From Moringa oleifera (lineage: Eukaryota; Streptophyta; Magnoliopsida; Brassicales; Moringaceae), in assembly GCA_021397835.1 (NCBI GenBank), contig JAJFZO010000863.1, forward strand, positions 1,984,001-2,048,000: a stretch of DNA of 64,000 nt, given 5' to 3'. A program made the position numbers and the translations under genes. Shown here piece after piece: positions 1-13,600 of this stretch (within the stretch, counting starts at the first letter, position 1; every line of letters begins with the position of its first letter). Below the pieces are notes generated by a model. That model ran no database searches, had not been told where the DNA came from, and saw only the letters and a program-made list of their open reading frames with translations.

Positions 1-1870
1 CAGGAAATTGCATGCCATAATTGGACCACCACTCAGCTGCAGTCAGAGTTACAGGCAATGGAATTTATGATCACTGAAAACTCAGAACACCCAGATTTAA
101 AGCAATCAAGAAAATGGAATATAGGACTTCCTTACCAGGGGAAATTTTGGCTCTTTGGTCAACAGCACTACCCTCTCCAAAGGCACCATCAGCGTGTCTA
201 TACGCATCAAGCTGTAGAGATATCATATCTTGAGTACGCTGCTCTTTTACCATTCGGACTATACAGCATAACAGGCCAAAGGAAACCTCTGGATCGCTCT
301 GGAAATCACTTGAGTAGAAAAGGGATGGGTTTAAATAATGACCTGCAGCATGGAGAGGGCTGTGAAGGTGTGTGTCCCAGATCTCATCGATCATTTTCCA
401 AAAAGGCATATAATGGGACTTCTTGTTTTTGAATTCCTCTTTAATAGTCTCTTTTGCTTGATCCATAGTTTCGTAAATGTATCCCACTTGTGGCTTATCA
501 GCACTATTGACCAAACATAAAACACGCACCAGTGGTATAGTTGCCTTCAAAACCATTTCGGCTCCTGTCCAGAAGGAATGATCTCCTACCAAATCAGCTA
601 CGGTCTTCCCCTCCATTCTAGAAGCCCAGATTGAGGTGTTCCACTCAGATGAGGCAAACATATCCTTTAAGTTTTTCTTTTCTGATACAATGTTCTCTAA
701 AGTCATGTAAGGCATCGCATACCTCATCTCGGAAGGCTTGATTAAGGCATGACCACAAGAATGATTTCTAAAGAGTGTCAAGACTGCTTCATAGCCTTGA
801 ATGAACCTTGAAATTTTCTTGGCCTTAGCTAGTATCTCTCTGACCGAGCCCATCATTCCGATCTTCTCTAGCATGAGCTCAATGCAGTGAGATGCACTCA
901 CAGTCCAAAATATTGCCCTGCGCTTGTCTATGAACTGCTTGCCTAAATTGGCCACCCAACCTGATGCAGAACATGCAATAATCTGAACTACATTTTCAAC
1001 CCCTACCTCTTCAATGACTCCATCTACCAACAATGTTAATGCATCAACATCATTGACAATTTCTGACACATCAAATGACCGAAGATAAACTGGACCTTGT
1101 GGGCAATCAACAATAAAACTAACCAAGTCATGACCTTTCTCAGCAATCCATCCATCCAACAAAATGGTGCATCCTGTGGTTCCCCATGAATGTCTTATAT
1201 TCTTCACATATTCTTGCATCTGCTTGACCTCATCCTGAAGGATCCACCCTTTCAGCTCCTGAATACTGGGGATCTTATACTCCATCTGACCATGACCAAG
1301 AGTTGCATTTATCATTTGTTTGAAGCTTGAAGAATTTGCAGCACTGAAATCAATACCGTTCTCATAAAAGAATCTACCAATACATTTTTGAGCGTGCCTG
1401 GATAACAAGTCTTGTTTCTCTCCACCATTTGCTGTTGTATGGGAATCTACCCTTCCGCTGAAAGGTGAAACGCTTTCTGTTACACCATCCTCTAATACAA
1501 ATCCGGTATCAGCATCCCTTCCACTCCCACAGCCAACAGTTTGAGTGGCTTGACATTTGCTTTGCTTGACAGTGTTTGAGTCAGGACACAAATTCCTTTT
1601 GAAGGGAAGATCAGGATGATACAGCTCCCCAACTTCCCTGCCAAGATTCTTTCTTTTTCTCAGAAGTAACATGTTTCTCAAGGGTTGCTTCACATTTTCA
1701 GGAACCTTTTCACAAGGTGTAACATCTTTTCGTATACCTCCTAAGTGGCACTTGAGACGAAAGTAGCCACTCACTACTTTACTGCAGTAATTGCATTGAA
1801 TCCTAACCTTCTTCTCATCCAGAGCAGTACCATGATCATGAAGGTTGATGGAGGCTTCATCAGCAGCCAT
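1..1870 (-). CDS. hAT-transposase-derived BED zinc-finger protein (3' end off the window)
   Basis: Likely a domesticated nuclear DNA-binding protein of the plant 'hAT transposon superfamily'. Exon 1 is 136-1870 (residues 1-578 plus one base). An intron at 37-135 has a GTAAGG donor and a CTGCAG acceptor. Exon 2 (1-36) restores the frame and opens with the AEWWSNYG signature that begins the hAT dimerisation domain; the rest is outside the window. Seen in the protein: a BED-like finger (C26, C29, H42, C53), a low-complexity linker, and a DUF659 core at about 205-340 with the LLDGW motif (D239) and ASHCIELML (326-334). The second acidic residue usual in DUF659/hAT cores (TDNASN-like) is replaced by A-C-S-A-S-G at 299-304, so transposase activity is doubtful. 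The long uninterrupted frame argues against a decaying transposon. No terminal inverted repeats were seen nearby. In Arabidopsis, hAT-family genes (At3g13020/13030, from memory) sit beside the same MYB-CC gene. Confidence 0.85.
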
Positions 1871-3700
1871 TTATAAAGATCATAGGATTAGATTAACCCT
1901 GCAAGTGTCCAGCGCGCAGCCCACGAGCCTGCATATGCTGGATGTGCGAATCAAGTGCTTGCAACCAGCTTAAGCTGAAAATACGCAACAAAAACCAGTT
2001 AAGTTATAGCAATGTAAAACATAAATCTTTGTAACAATGATTGCAACAAAGAACACGGCATGATTTTGATTCCTGTTCAAGTTACATAATATGTTACAAT
2101 GTCATCTATGCACCAAAGGCAACAGAACAGATTTTTGGGTCCTTTGCAGTTAAACTCCATGCTCAACCCGACCTTCCAGCTCTCATCAAATTAACCCATT
2201 GAAAATAAAAAGTAATAAAAAAGCAAAAGCTGAAAGAAAAAAAAAAAATGCTCCTCAAGGAATTTCAAGCAAATTTACCGGACACGTTCATTAGCCCACC
2301 CAGAAAAGGTGAAGACTAAACAGCATAAGCAACTAATGAAAATAGATGAAAACTTTTGGAGAATTCTCTCATTATTTTGTTAAGAAATTGTACAGTCTGA
2401 ATAATTAGATTAATTCAACCTGTGCAGGTCTCCTTGCATTATTAATTTCTTTGAAGCAAATATCTGAAGACAGATTTTGATAAGTGCTGCATTAACAGCA
2501 AGAGAAAAACATCTCAAGAACCTTTTTTTTTTTTTATAAAAAAAAGAGCACCAGCATATTTTCAAATTATAACAAGTTTGTGGTTGAACACTAAGTTGAG
2601 AATGATGCAGACACTCTTAACAAAACAATAGTTATCCAAATAACCATTCCAAGCCTATTAAGTAAAAGAGAAGAAGTGAGGAAAGCAGCACCATATTGAA
2701 ATGAGGCAGCAATGCCATTTTGGGTTTAACAATTCTTATCTTAACCATCAACACAGAGAGAGATCAAGCAGCCAGGGAGGATAGCATCACAGATCATCAA
2801 AGGAACCCCTTTTTGGTGCTTACCAAGACAAATGTGCTTTGTTAAAAATCAACAGAAACAGACCGAACGTGCGTGAAGCCAACTAGGGGAAGAAAAAATA
2901 GTATGACATAAGCCAGTGAAAAATTTTAGTACTTAGAGCTGGAAGAAGAAAAAAGAGACGAACCATTTTGGGTATTTTTCATATTCACATCCACAAGCAG
3001 GGTCTCTATATTGGACAACAACGCTTATGGATAGATATCAAAGCGAAAGAGGGAAAAGAAAGCACCTCTGTTTTGCAGAATAACAACGGAAAAGCCAGAG
3101 ATAAGACAGAGAGACAGGAAGCAGAAAGTCCTACCAGCTCAGCGAGAAGGAGAGTGTGCGTGTTCAACATGTCAACAAGCCCACCCTCTTTACTGCTTTT
3201 GGCTTTTTGCTTTCTTTTTCTTCGCCTTTTTTTCTGCTAATGGTCAGTACAATACAATAGTGACAATACCGAAATTCGACCCGGAGGCCCGCATTAAAGA
3301 AAGTGCAGTTTTATTCTTTTTCTTCAATGTAGTCCACAGGCATCGGCCTTGTTCTAAGCGCTATATGCATTTTGTCTGCTGCACGCACTCAGAACAATCT
3401 AAAGATAAATGGAAATTTATTGCCAAAATAACAGTAATAAGTTTAACTCCATTTTAAAGAAAACTTGGGTTTTTTAGCCCAGAAAAATAAAATGGGTAAG
3501 CTTAGACAATAGAGATAACAGATTATCTAAGTGAGGCCAAAGATATACAGCAATAGCACGATTGTTCTTAAGAAAACGAATAGATTCCTATAATCGCTAA
3601 TGGACAACTCAAAATCTGTTATAAAATCAGTTCAGAGAAATAGAATCATTTTCCCTTTCATTGAGCTGCTGCTGGGAGAGATGCAAATTAAGAAAATGTA
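1871..3700 (-). promoter_or_regulatory. 5' leader and upstream region of the hAT-derived gene; spacer to the MYB-CC gene
   Basis: The stretch 1871-1974 is probably 5' untranslated exon. Read on the minus strand, a pyrimidine-rich TTTTCAG acceptor lies at about 1975-1981, so a leader intron is likely. Its upstream exon cannot be placed with confidence, although the purine/GC-richer stretch around 3.0-3.2 kb is a candidate. Short open frames here look random. The rest of the interval shows only A/T runs. Confidence 0.4.
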
Positions 3701-3800
3701 AATTCAAGTCCTACAGTACAAGGAACTAATACATCTACAAGACAGGGCAAGTTCCAGAAATGGTAGAAACAATGGAGATTGTTGGTTGGCTTTGAGGCTG

Positions 3801-6324
3801 CTATTGCACAGGATTTTCAACCACAGCCTCCTCTGAAGCCAGTTCTGGCTTGTTTTCAAGGCGAAGCTTTTTCGAGTATGTTTCAAGGTTAGAGTCATTG
3901 CTCTGATCAGGTGCTTTATGCTTGGATGGTAAAGGTGATAATGGATCTTTTCTGGATTCTGCAGGTTGGGAAGGTAAGGCACCAGCAGACAGATCTCGCT
4001 GTGGATTGGCCACTGATGACGAGCTTTGAGAAGGAATCAACGCGCTGCCTGCTTTCCGCTGTTCGTCCAAGATCTTTTGCAAGTACCTTGCATGTTCTTC
4101 TATGCGTAACTGAAGCGCCCTTTGTATCTTTTCATATGGCAAACCAAATCAATATGAATCAAAATGCATAAGAATTCAATCTGAGCTCCTAGAAGGCATA
4201 CCTCAAGCTGTTCATGCAACTGTTTCTGCACTTCCATCTGCATGCGGAGAGCCTCAGTAATTTGCATGGTCCTGCAACAAGCAAAAAAAAAACATTCCAC
4301 ATTTTGTTCAACAAAGCAAGAACGCCTTGAATGAAAACAAGAAAGAAAATGCAGAAAAAATAGAAGTATCAACCCTTTTTTCCTTCCATCACTATCGTTG
4401 CTACTTGATGTTGCTTTCTTCTCTTCAAAGTTAGAAGTCTTTTTCTCTAAAGAATAAAAGAGCAAAACACATTTCAACAACTCTCAAAAGGCATTTAATT
4501 GCGCTATCAGAAGTACAATGAGATCATTCTCAGAAACAGAACTCAAATTCTGAAAATAATGCAAGAGAAATTACTGAGTGTTCAGAAAAACACAGTTGGA
4601 TGTTGACAGCACAGGATAGAAAATTAGGCAACACCAAAAGGATAACCAACAAGACTACCGGATGCAAAAGAGAAGCACACAGCAGAAGGTTTGAAAGCAT
4701 TCATCAAGCTTTCTCTGCACTAACTCCCTCCAGCTCTACCATCTTGCTCGCTCTCTTTCTCTCTCATGCTGTCTCTCTCTCTCACACAAAAGTTCTCAAG
4801 TATATTACAATCATATTTAAACTGTTCATTTTCTTCATATTAACTTCCTTTAATGATTGGATAAGATGGCAATATTCAAGAATAAGATGATGCTGATATG
4901 CAAAAAGTGAAAACAGCCATTAGTTCTTTCCTTCACGAACTATCCATTACCTTCATTTCCCTCTGGCATATACTTGGCTAGTCGGTATTTCTGCAAAAGA
5001 CAAATAAATAAGGTCGCCCCAAATGAGTCGCAATGAAAATGTAAATTCAATTCATCAGAGTAATTTCACAGAGTACCTGCAAATGGCTTTTCACATGATA
5101 GATGGTCAAACCTTCGACATTCATAAGCTTCAATACTGCTTTTGGAGTAGCCTCTACATTTGAAGTTAACAAGCTTAGAAATGAGTTAACATAAGTTCAA
5201 TTCATGAAATTTGTTTTCTTAATAGCACTGCATATGAAAATCTGCTTAAGAAAAGACCATCTTCGTCCACAGGAACAGACAACAGAGGCTACTTACTTTC
5301 CGGCCCATCAAGTTTCTGGACTGCCTCTACGAAACATTCGTGGAGCTCAGGTGTCCATCTCATTCTGGGTTTATGTGCAGCAGCAGGACTGGGAGAGGGG
5401 TGAGCTGGAACAGCATCAGTAGATGGCGCAATAGAGTCATAATTTTTATTGCAAGTCAATCCTAATGCTGGTTTTGCCGAAGCTTGAGAAATTTCATATA
5501 TTTCCTACATGAACATCAGAATGCCAAGCAAGAAACTTGTCAGTTGAAAAGATCTCAACTCATCGCATTCTTCTGGATAGTTGCAGCACTGCCAGAAGAA
5601 ATAAATATTAAATTTTTTTCAGAAACCTTATTGATAACAACACAGTTAACAATGTACTTACATCAAGCCTAGGATTCTCTCCATGATCAGTGATAGCTAT
5701 ATCGAGTTCATCAGACAAAAGCTGCAGCTCCATTTGTTGTGTAAAGGCCAAACTGTTGTTTCCACAATTTATACCATGAAAGCTGACATCATCAGAAGCA
5801 TCTCCAGGTATATTAAGGAAGTCCTTCATAAGAAACTCTGTATGGTCCTCATCATTCGCATTGCCTAGATCCTCACTGAAAAGCGCTGGAGAATTTGCTG
5901 ACTCAACAGCAGAAATGGACTGGCTGTACGTGGGAGGATGGGGAAGGAATGGAAGATTTCCAAGCTGTCGCTGGGTTTCAGAGGTTGATGAAGATGACAA
6001 ATACAAACTGGTACAGAACACGGAGGAGCGTGAAAATGAGCCTTTAGAATGCTGGAAAAGAGAAACGGGAGAGACAGGGCTATTTGGTCCAGATTTTAAG
6101 CATTGCTTTTGAGGTTGGGCCATAGACACTCCCAAATGACTTGGACTGAGAGTTTCTGATCTTATGAAAGGTGAACTATGACCTTCGGATTCAACACTCA
6201 GAAAATTATGAATTGGAGATACAGAAGTGTAGCATGACTGTCTGCCTCCTTTTGTAGGCTCGCTTTGCGTTACTGATATGATACTATAGTGATTCATGGT
6301 CTCAGATAAGACCCCAATCTTCAT
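3801..6324 (-). CDS. PHL6: MYB-CC (GARP) transcription factor, PHR1-LIKE family
   Basis: Nuclear DNA-binding regulator of the PHR1/PHL family, whose members bind P1BS-type sites and include phosphate-starvation regulators. Seven coding exons (5662-6324, 5297-5504, 5077-5153, 4951-4990, 4374-4446, 4202-4271, 3801-4127) give 485 residues with all phases closing. The N-terminal 220 residues are Ser-rich. The single GARP/MYB repeat spans about 265-320, starting [12 protein letters not shown] and ending in SHLQKYR (313-319). The MYB-CC coiled coil spans about 355-400 with the LHEQLE signature at 372-377. The tail is Ser/Pro-rich. The frame opens at 6324 directly after an in-frame stop; a second Met at 6297 (MNHYS) is an alternative start. 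The symbol rests on family plus gene order (Arabidopsis At3g13040, from memory), not on a tree. No lesions seen. Confidence 0.9.
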
Positions 6325-8650
6325 TCACTCCTCAAACTGACAAATGCAATGTGCCAAAACTTGCGGGATACTATTCAAGACAAAGCTACACCAACTAAAT
6401 TGAGATATTGGGATTGAAAGACGAAGGCTGAATATAACATGACAGATTGATTTTCAACAGAGAAAGAGAATCTGCTAAGGTTGAGGTTCTATTAAATTAA
6501 AGTGCCACCAAATGAATCATATGAGGTCTCCACCCTATCATGCAATGATTCCTCTTATATCAGCAACGAGAAGTTGCATCTTCTGAATCAAAAGCTCCCC
6601 CAACACTTCACCTGCAGGATGTTTACACATTTCAAACACAGGAAAACCAACCAGAAACTTGATCATTTGTTCAATTCAACAGTAGAAACACATTAACTCT
6701 CTTATAAGTCCACCAGTTTAGCAACCAAATCTTACAAATAAAAAGAAATGTATCGCAAGTAATTTTCTCTGGACAAAAGATCTGTTAAACAGACTACCTG
6801 TTCAAAGATAAGATTGTGGCATTGTAGTATTCAACAACTCCTAAGCAAATATCTTAAACAGATAAATATTGATAAAAACTAACCAAAATCAATTCGTCTA
6901 GCTTAGTCTTACCACTGTTCGCATGTTTTAGTGATGATATTGATAACTGGACAGAAAATAAATAAGAAATTGACTGCAAAACAAATTCATTACCAGAATT
7001 TATTACAACCAGACTGGGTTTCACAACCAGAGGAAACCAAAACTGTCTACAAATATCAACTGAAACTGCACAAGCTCCGAGCATTGGTTTAATCCCACTT
7101 GGCATTCATATTAAGTTATACCTTACTGAGTTATCAAACACTCCCCTACCAAACAGGGTTTGCAGCAGACATTTTATCACTGTTTCATAATTTCTAAGCA
7201 TTTATGAGGCTTAAAGCTCTATCCAAATTTATATGTTCCAGAAAAACTAACAACTTGCATTTATTCATTTTAACTGCAAAGCATATTGACCACCCCACTA
7301 ATCAGAGACAGTAACAGCTGCAGCTGTACGTGCCCACTTAAATTCAAGAGAGAACAAACCTGGAAGAGAAATAGAGCTTGTTGCATCCACAACACTTCAA
7401 ACTAACTGCTAGCTCATCTTCAGTAAATTTGAAATAATTGATTGTCATTCCATACTAAAAGGCTCAGACCTACTTGAAAACCTAAGCAGAAGCCAGCTAA
7501 TAAAATATCAGTTTTTGACGGGACTACAAACTGAACTTAAAAACTTTCCTCTAGGAATTAAGTCCATCTTATGAATCGTCAATAAGAAGAATCAGCATTC
7601 ACCCAGAACCATCGCCAACGTATTATCAAGCTCCTCATCTGTTGCTATGCATAAAGCAAGTTCCCAAATCATTCTGACAAGCATAATTTGGTTCAATGTC
7701 TTCCAGACAACTTCGAGGTCACCAAACATAGGTACCATATATTCGAAAACTCAACAGGTGAACCACATTTGGATTAGCTGAAAAATCCCAAATTCGTGAA
7801 AAATATTAACATGGGAAAACCAAATCACTGCTTGAGGCGTGACTCTAGTAGACAATAAAGTTAACCATCAAGTATTAGTCCATAAGCACTTATGTCCTAA
7901 AAGGAGTTGGCCAATTAATCACTCGGAAAAGAATTAACAATTATTCATTCAACAGACTACAATTAACTTATCAAATGATGCTTGGCATTAGAGCTTGTGC
8001 GCATCCACAAATCTTTGAGTATCAGCCTGAATGCCAAATAGTCAATGCGATCACAGAACGAAAAATAACTTTAACCTTACTGTGAATAATTCAGGAAGAA
8101 TTCAAGTTTGTTGTTCTGCTTTTCATGTGTGGAAGTGGCAGTTCTTCATAAATCAAACAAGACAACAGCCAAAAAGCCTCCATTTCCAACCCAAGAAATA
8201 AAGAAGAGAACTTTTTGAATGAAATTCCCGCTTCCAGTTACTAGTTTGTAGATACACTAAATAAATAAATAAATGCCCACAAGTACACACAAGCACACCA
8301 AAAACCAAGCCAAGATGAATACAGACACATACTGTTTGATAAGATTATCAAACTCAGAAGCAATACTATCCAAAACAACCAAAAAGAAATTGAATCAGAA
8401 AAGAAAAGAAGGGCAAAAATGAAACAAAAAGAACTACGGATCCCATAAGGGCTAAACCATAAAGCCCATCTACACAACACGTCCTTAATTTTACACACAC
8501 ATTATAGTAAAGACGAAGGAGAAGGAGGAGGAAGAAGACAAACCTGAGACGCAGAGATTTTCTTCTTGCCGAGGAATTTCTGCAGAGAGGAAAGAGCATT
8601 CAGCTACTTGTTTTGCCAAGTCCGATTCTGTGTATAGGATAACGTAAAAC
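6325..8650 (-). promoter_or_regulatory. 5' leader exon and long leader intron of the MYB-CC gene
   Basis: On the minus strand a good donor (CTCAG followed by GTTTGT) ends a probable leader exon at 8544, with transcription starting near 8.6-8.7 kb. A plausible acceptor (TTATATTCAG) ends at 6428, leaving 6325-6427 as leader just ahead of the start codon. This implies a leader intron of about 2.1 kb. Additional untranslated exons inside it cannot be excluded. No protein-coding similarity was seen within 6.4-8.5 kb. Confidence 0.45.
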
Positions 8651-11600
8651 ACTCAACGGAAACAATGGCTTCTCGGAAAAAATATTGGAAAAAAGAGAAT
8701 TAAAGTGAGTCACGTTAAATTGCTTTGAATATAACGTTGTTGCAGGAGCAAACACTAAACATCAAACAGCAACAGATAAGAATGGAATCCAAAAAAACAC
8801 AATTACCAGTTTGGGTTTGCTAAGTAAGAGCTGTCGTTGGCTTTTGGCTTCAAGATTTGGCTGCGGCCATATAATAAAATCACCATTTGTAAATAGAACA
8901 CATGATTGATCTCTCCAAGACTATGGCTTTTACTCGCGGTATGCGGGACTGCTGCGCACGGACCAATACAAGGAGAGTTAGATCCCCCGTCATTTGTCAT
9001 AGATTCAGAGGCTGCGAAGACTCAAGTGGTGATTTGGCTTTCTCTTTTCTTTCCATTTATTGATTGGGCATGGTTTTCCTTTTGGGATGACATCACCCTT
9101 TAATTATTATTATTCTTCCAATTGGGTTTCGTCTGTCTTCTCCTCTTCTTCTTCGGTCTTTGGAAAATATAATTAAAGGTCCAATCTTTACAAACTCCTT
9201 CAACCTTTAGGCTTTCACCCTTTACATATTTGATAATTGCCTGCTTAATTATAATGACTGCAAAAGATTGTCTATTTAATCATGTTAGCCTCTTCCTCTC
9301 TCCACCTTCAAGCAAATTTTGACATTAACCATGAAGAAATGTCCTTACAAATTTTGTATGGCATTCTACATTATGATGTGCATTTTAAGTAAGATGAATA
9401 ATCAAGCATTACGACTCTTTCAAGTAAATTGCATAGTAGTCCCGCAATTTAGTTAAGCCTTTTCTTTTTCATAAAATGAATTGAATGTATGAATTTTAGC
9501 TCTCTTAAATTCAATTATGTAGTACTAAAAAAAATTGTAACAAATTAATTTTTACTTTTAAACATAAGAAATTAAGTAAATACTATATAAAATTTTAATG
9601 TTTATTTATGTTATCAAATAAATCCTAATTGAATTTGATCGGTTAATTTTTTGAGTATTAAAGTATTTTTAAAATTTATTGTACAAGATCTTAATTTGAA
9701 TATTTTTCATTTTTTTATAAGATTGAATTTAATCTAAATTAATAAAATTATTTAGTAATACAGATATTTATATAACCTTTACCCTAAAACATGTAAAAGA
9801 TTTATGATTTTTTTTAATATTCAAAATATTTTTGAATATTCTCTAAAAAAATTTCAAAATTTTTAAAAAAATTTGTGGAAAAAAATATTTTTGGAAAGAA
9901 ATCTATTCAATATTTACCCTTTAATTTTCAACATCTGAAAAATATAATAAGTTATCAATATATAACCTCCTTACAAGCCAACTCCAACTGCCTCCCACAT
10001 GAAACCTTAGAAATCACTTAAACACGTAGAAGCAATCAAGTTGAAATCGTAAACTTGAAGCAATTTAGAAAATTTTCTTTAGGTTCTTAATTATTTTGCT
10101 TTCTTTTCCTTCTCCACCCAAGACTTTAATTTTTACACCTCATGAAATCTCTCTAATTCATTACCGATAGACCAAACTCTTGAATTTAATTATGGGTTAG
10201 ATATCTTAGTCAACTTTATTAGCAATTACACGAAATAATGCATCGAGATCATAGAGTTGTTGTGACGGGTACTCCTAAGAAGTTCTACCATTTTGTGGGT
10301 CTACTAAGAGGCAAAATGGAAAGGCACAAGGCATAAAATAATCAACAGCATTTATAGTAGCTGGAAAATTAGTGTTAATTAAAGATGAAGTAGTGGGCCT
10401 TAAGGAATTGATTTCTCAACTCAATTATGTGCAACATGATAATGACTTTCATTGTTTTGATCCAAAAAAAAACCCAATAGCCACCTCTTGTTTCATTCAT
10501 TCTTCAAATGTTGTATGGGATCTATTATCAACTGGTACCTGTCTGTTGGTGTCATCTAGCAAACACCACCTCTTCTTTATCTACTAATTAATTTATTCAT
10601 TTGCATTAGTGGATGTGGATCATCCACTCACATCACACAGCTTTGCATACATGTACACAAGTTACCGGCAAGAAACAAAGGAAAAATAAGTAGCGAGAAA
10701 AGCAAGACCAATGCATAATGCATCCAAGCCTATTAACTTTGAAAATGTCATTTTGTTGATATTTGTTAAAAATTTTATTCACTGAATATATATTTATTAA
10801 TTAGGTATTTTTAAATTTACAAGATATTTTTTAAAAATATATGTTTCTAACAATAATATTTTTTATTTATTTTTAAAATTTAAAGTAAATAATACCTTAA
10901 CTGATATAAACACCAGTAACATGAATTACACCGCATTGGTTGAGAAGATTCTGCGGCTTTTACTGAGTTTGCGGGAAGTGAAGTTAGTATTGTTTATTGT
11001 GGTCTGAGACAGTAACGAGGTTATCACATCAGTTATGAGAGTAACAAAAAGGGTGGAATAAGACTACAAAGGAAAGAAATAAATGGCCATGAGAGTCTCT
11101 ATTGGCAGTCTCCACTCTCCACAGAAAGCCTGATTGGTGGATTTGAAGCAGAGGTCTCACTCACCCTGTGCCAACCCCACCGTCCTTTTGTTCAACTTTC
11201 AACGAAATTTCAACTCGCAATTCTTTCAGCTTTCTCCTGTCAAGTCTCACTGATTCAACTTTTTAATACAATTTTCTAATATTCTCTTCTCTTCCATGGA
11301 TATTCCAATGTGTGAGTTGAATAGGAGAAAGTCATCAGCTTTGTGATTTAATGATAATTAGTGATGTAAAATCAAATACTAATTTGGGTGTTTATTATAA
11401 TCATGATGGCAGCATCCACTTGGGCAAAGGTGCTGCTGATGGTATGCATAGATAAATAACGAATACCATTAATCAATAAGATTATAATGATAAGTAAACA
11501 AAAAAAAAATAGAATATAAGATTCCTTTCTATTGGTAAAGTAATCATGATTAGCAGGAAACTTAAGACACACACAGAAGCGAGAGCATGAAAATGTGAAA

Positions 11601-13600
11601 TGGCAGAGTGAAGAGGAAGAAAGGAAGGAGGTGACGGTGGTGGTGATGATCGAACAAGTGGGGAGCTGTCGCCATCTTCAATCTTTTGTGCGGTTGGAAG
11701 TGGAGGTTGGGTGTGAGGGGTGGGCTCTCTCTGCTCCTTTTTCAGGAAAGCAAAGGCTCCTACTCGATTCATAGCCTAAATTTGAGCAGATTAGTGCGTC
11801 ATCTTGGGTCCCCTGATTTTGTTCTATGATTTGGAAACAAATGATGGTGACTTCAATCTTATTGTAAGCACTAATATCAATTTCATCTTCCCTTTAGGGC
11901 AAAGCAATTATAAGTGATTCTGTCCCTCTTAACAGCAAGTTTATTTTGATAAATGATTTTTTTTCCTTATAACACAAGTATTTAGAAATCTTTAAATTTA
12001 TATCTTAAACCACGATTAATTAACTTATATAAAATCTAATTTTTCATAATTTATATGCATCTAATAAATATTTTATATATCATACATGATAACGGAAGAG
12101 ATATTTGTTTTATGTTTATATTTTATAAATTATTAATGATAAATATTTTTGTAATTTTAAATTTTAAAAACATATAAATAATGATCATCTTTATTTGAGT
12201 AATTTCAAAGTTTAAATTGAAAATATTTGTCCATAAAATTTTATTTTTACATTAATTAAATAATATATTTTTTTACTTAAACTAATAAAACAAACCTTCA
12301 AAGAAAGATGATCAAACCCAAGCAACATTAATTTCACATTATTAAATAAATGAGAAAATTTAGTTCATAATCAATGACGCTTACCAAAATGGTGTTGTTT
12401 TTCCTCATCCTCTAGTTTATAAATCATTGGCTTTAATTGGAATCCTTGAACTTGAATTGGGGTTAAAGCTTGCACCACCATTAGGTTGCAAGCTACCACT
12501 AAGTTGCAAGCTTGAAGCAGCGAAATCTATATTCAGTTTGCATATCGTGATTTTAATAAAAGAGTAAGTTATTTTTAATTGAAGATAAAAATTTAAGGCA
12601 AAAATGTTATATTGAATCCCCTAGGATTCTTTTTTTCGTGAGATTGAGGTGCTAATTGGGTCTTTGTATGGTGTGGTTTCATTTTGAGTTTCTTTCAAGA
12701 TTTTTTTTTTGTTATGTTTTCATATTCGTGAGAATAATTATTGTTTCTTAGTTTATGCTACTAGCTGAAGAATCTTAACAGATAACGAGTTAGTGAAGTT
12801 ATAACAAAAGTTAACATTATCGAAGGATGAACGGAAGGAGGTCTCTATTTAAGAAAACTGAATATCAAATCAATTGAAGTAGGAAGAAGCAGCTTCTTGG
12901 GAAATTTTCTACAAAATAAGTTGATAAACTTGGAAGTTATAAGAATAATTTTGTCTAAAATATGGAAACTCTTTACAAGTTTAATGGTGAAGCAATTGGG
13001 AGTCAAAATACATATATTTAAGTTTAAAGACTTAGTAGAAAAAAAAATGGGTCTCTTAAAATAACCATGGTCCTTTAATTAAATTCTCAATCATATTTAA
13101 AGATTTTGTTGAATCTTTAGTTCTCAATAGCTTATCTATGAACTCGTGCCCTTTTTAGGTCTAGATCCATGAATTATTCCTAGCTTATATGAGTTTAAAA
13201 GTGCGCACAGCACTTGGAGAATCCGTAGGCAAGGTGTAAGATGTTGAAACATCTAAAGACAATATGGCGTTTGGGAAATGGTTGGGGGTTTGTTTCCTTT
13301 TTAATCTTAAGCAACCTTTATGAAGATGTTGTCAGCTTATGATATTAAGAGAAAGGAGTCTAGTAGCTTTTATTTGTTATAAAAGGTTACTTGACATATG
13401 CTATGTATACAGATAAATTGGCCACTTAAAATAAGAGTGTCCCATTGCATTAAAAAGGAAAAAGGAGTCTGACTTGTTTATGAAAAATAGTGGAGTGACC
13501 TTTCTATGCATCTTTCCTTTTCAAGGAGAAAGGAAAAGGTAACATTTTACTAAAGGTAGTTATATAAATGGCTTAGGCACATGCAAATGGCTGTGATATT
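8651..13600. other. AT-rich intergenic stretch without recognised genes
   Basis: The stretch is A/T rich with many short poly-A/poly-T runs, especially 9.4-10.0 kb and 11.9-12.3 kb. Open frames here are short and resemble no family I know. A slightly GC-richer island at about 11.05-11.8 kb carries a 96-codon minus-strand frame (11482-11772) rich in Pro and Ser; I cannot assign it. The part from about 12.9 kb on may be the decayed 5' end of the LINE that follows, but I could not read a domain there. Confidence 0.5.

Noticed and set aside
3704..6112. Plus-strand and off-frame open frames across the MYB-CC gene
   Set aside because: They are shadows of the minus-strand exons, which have coherent splice phases and family motifs.
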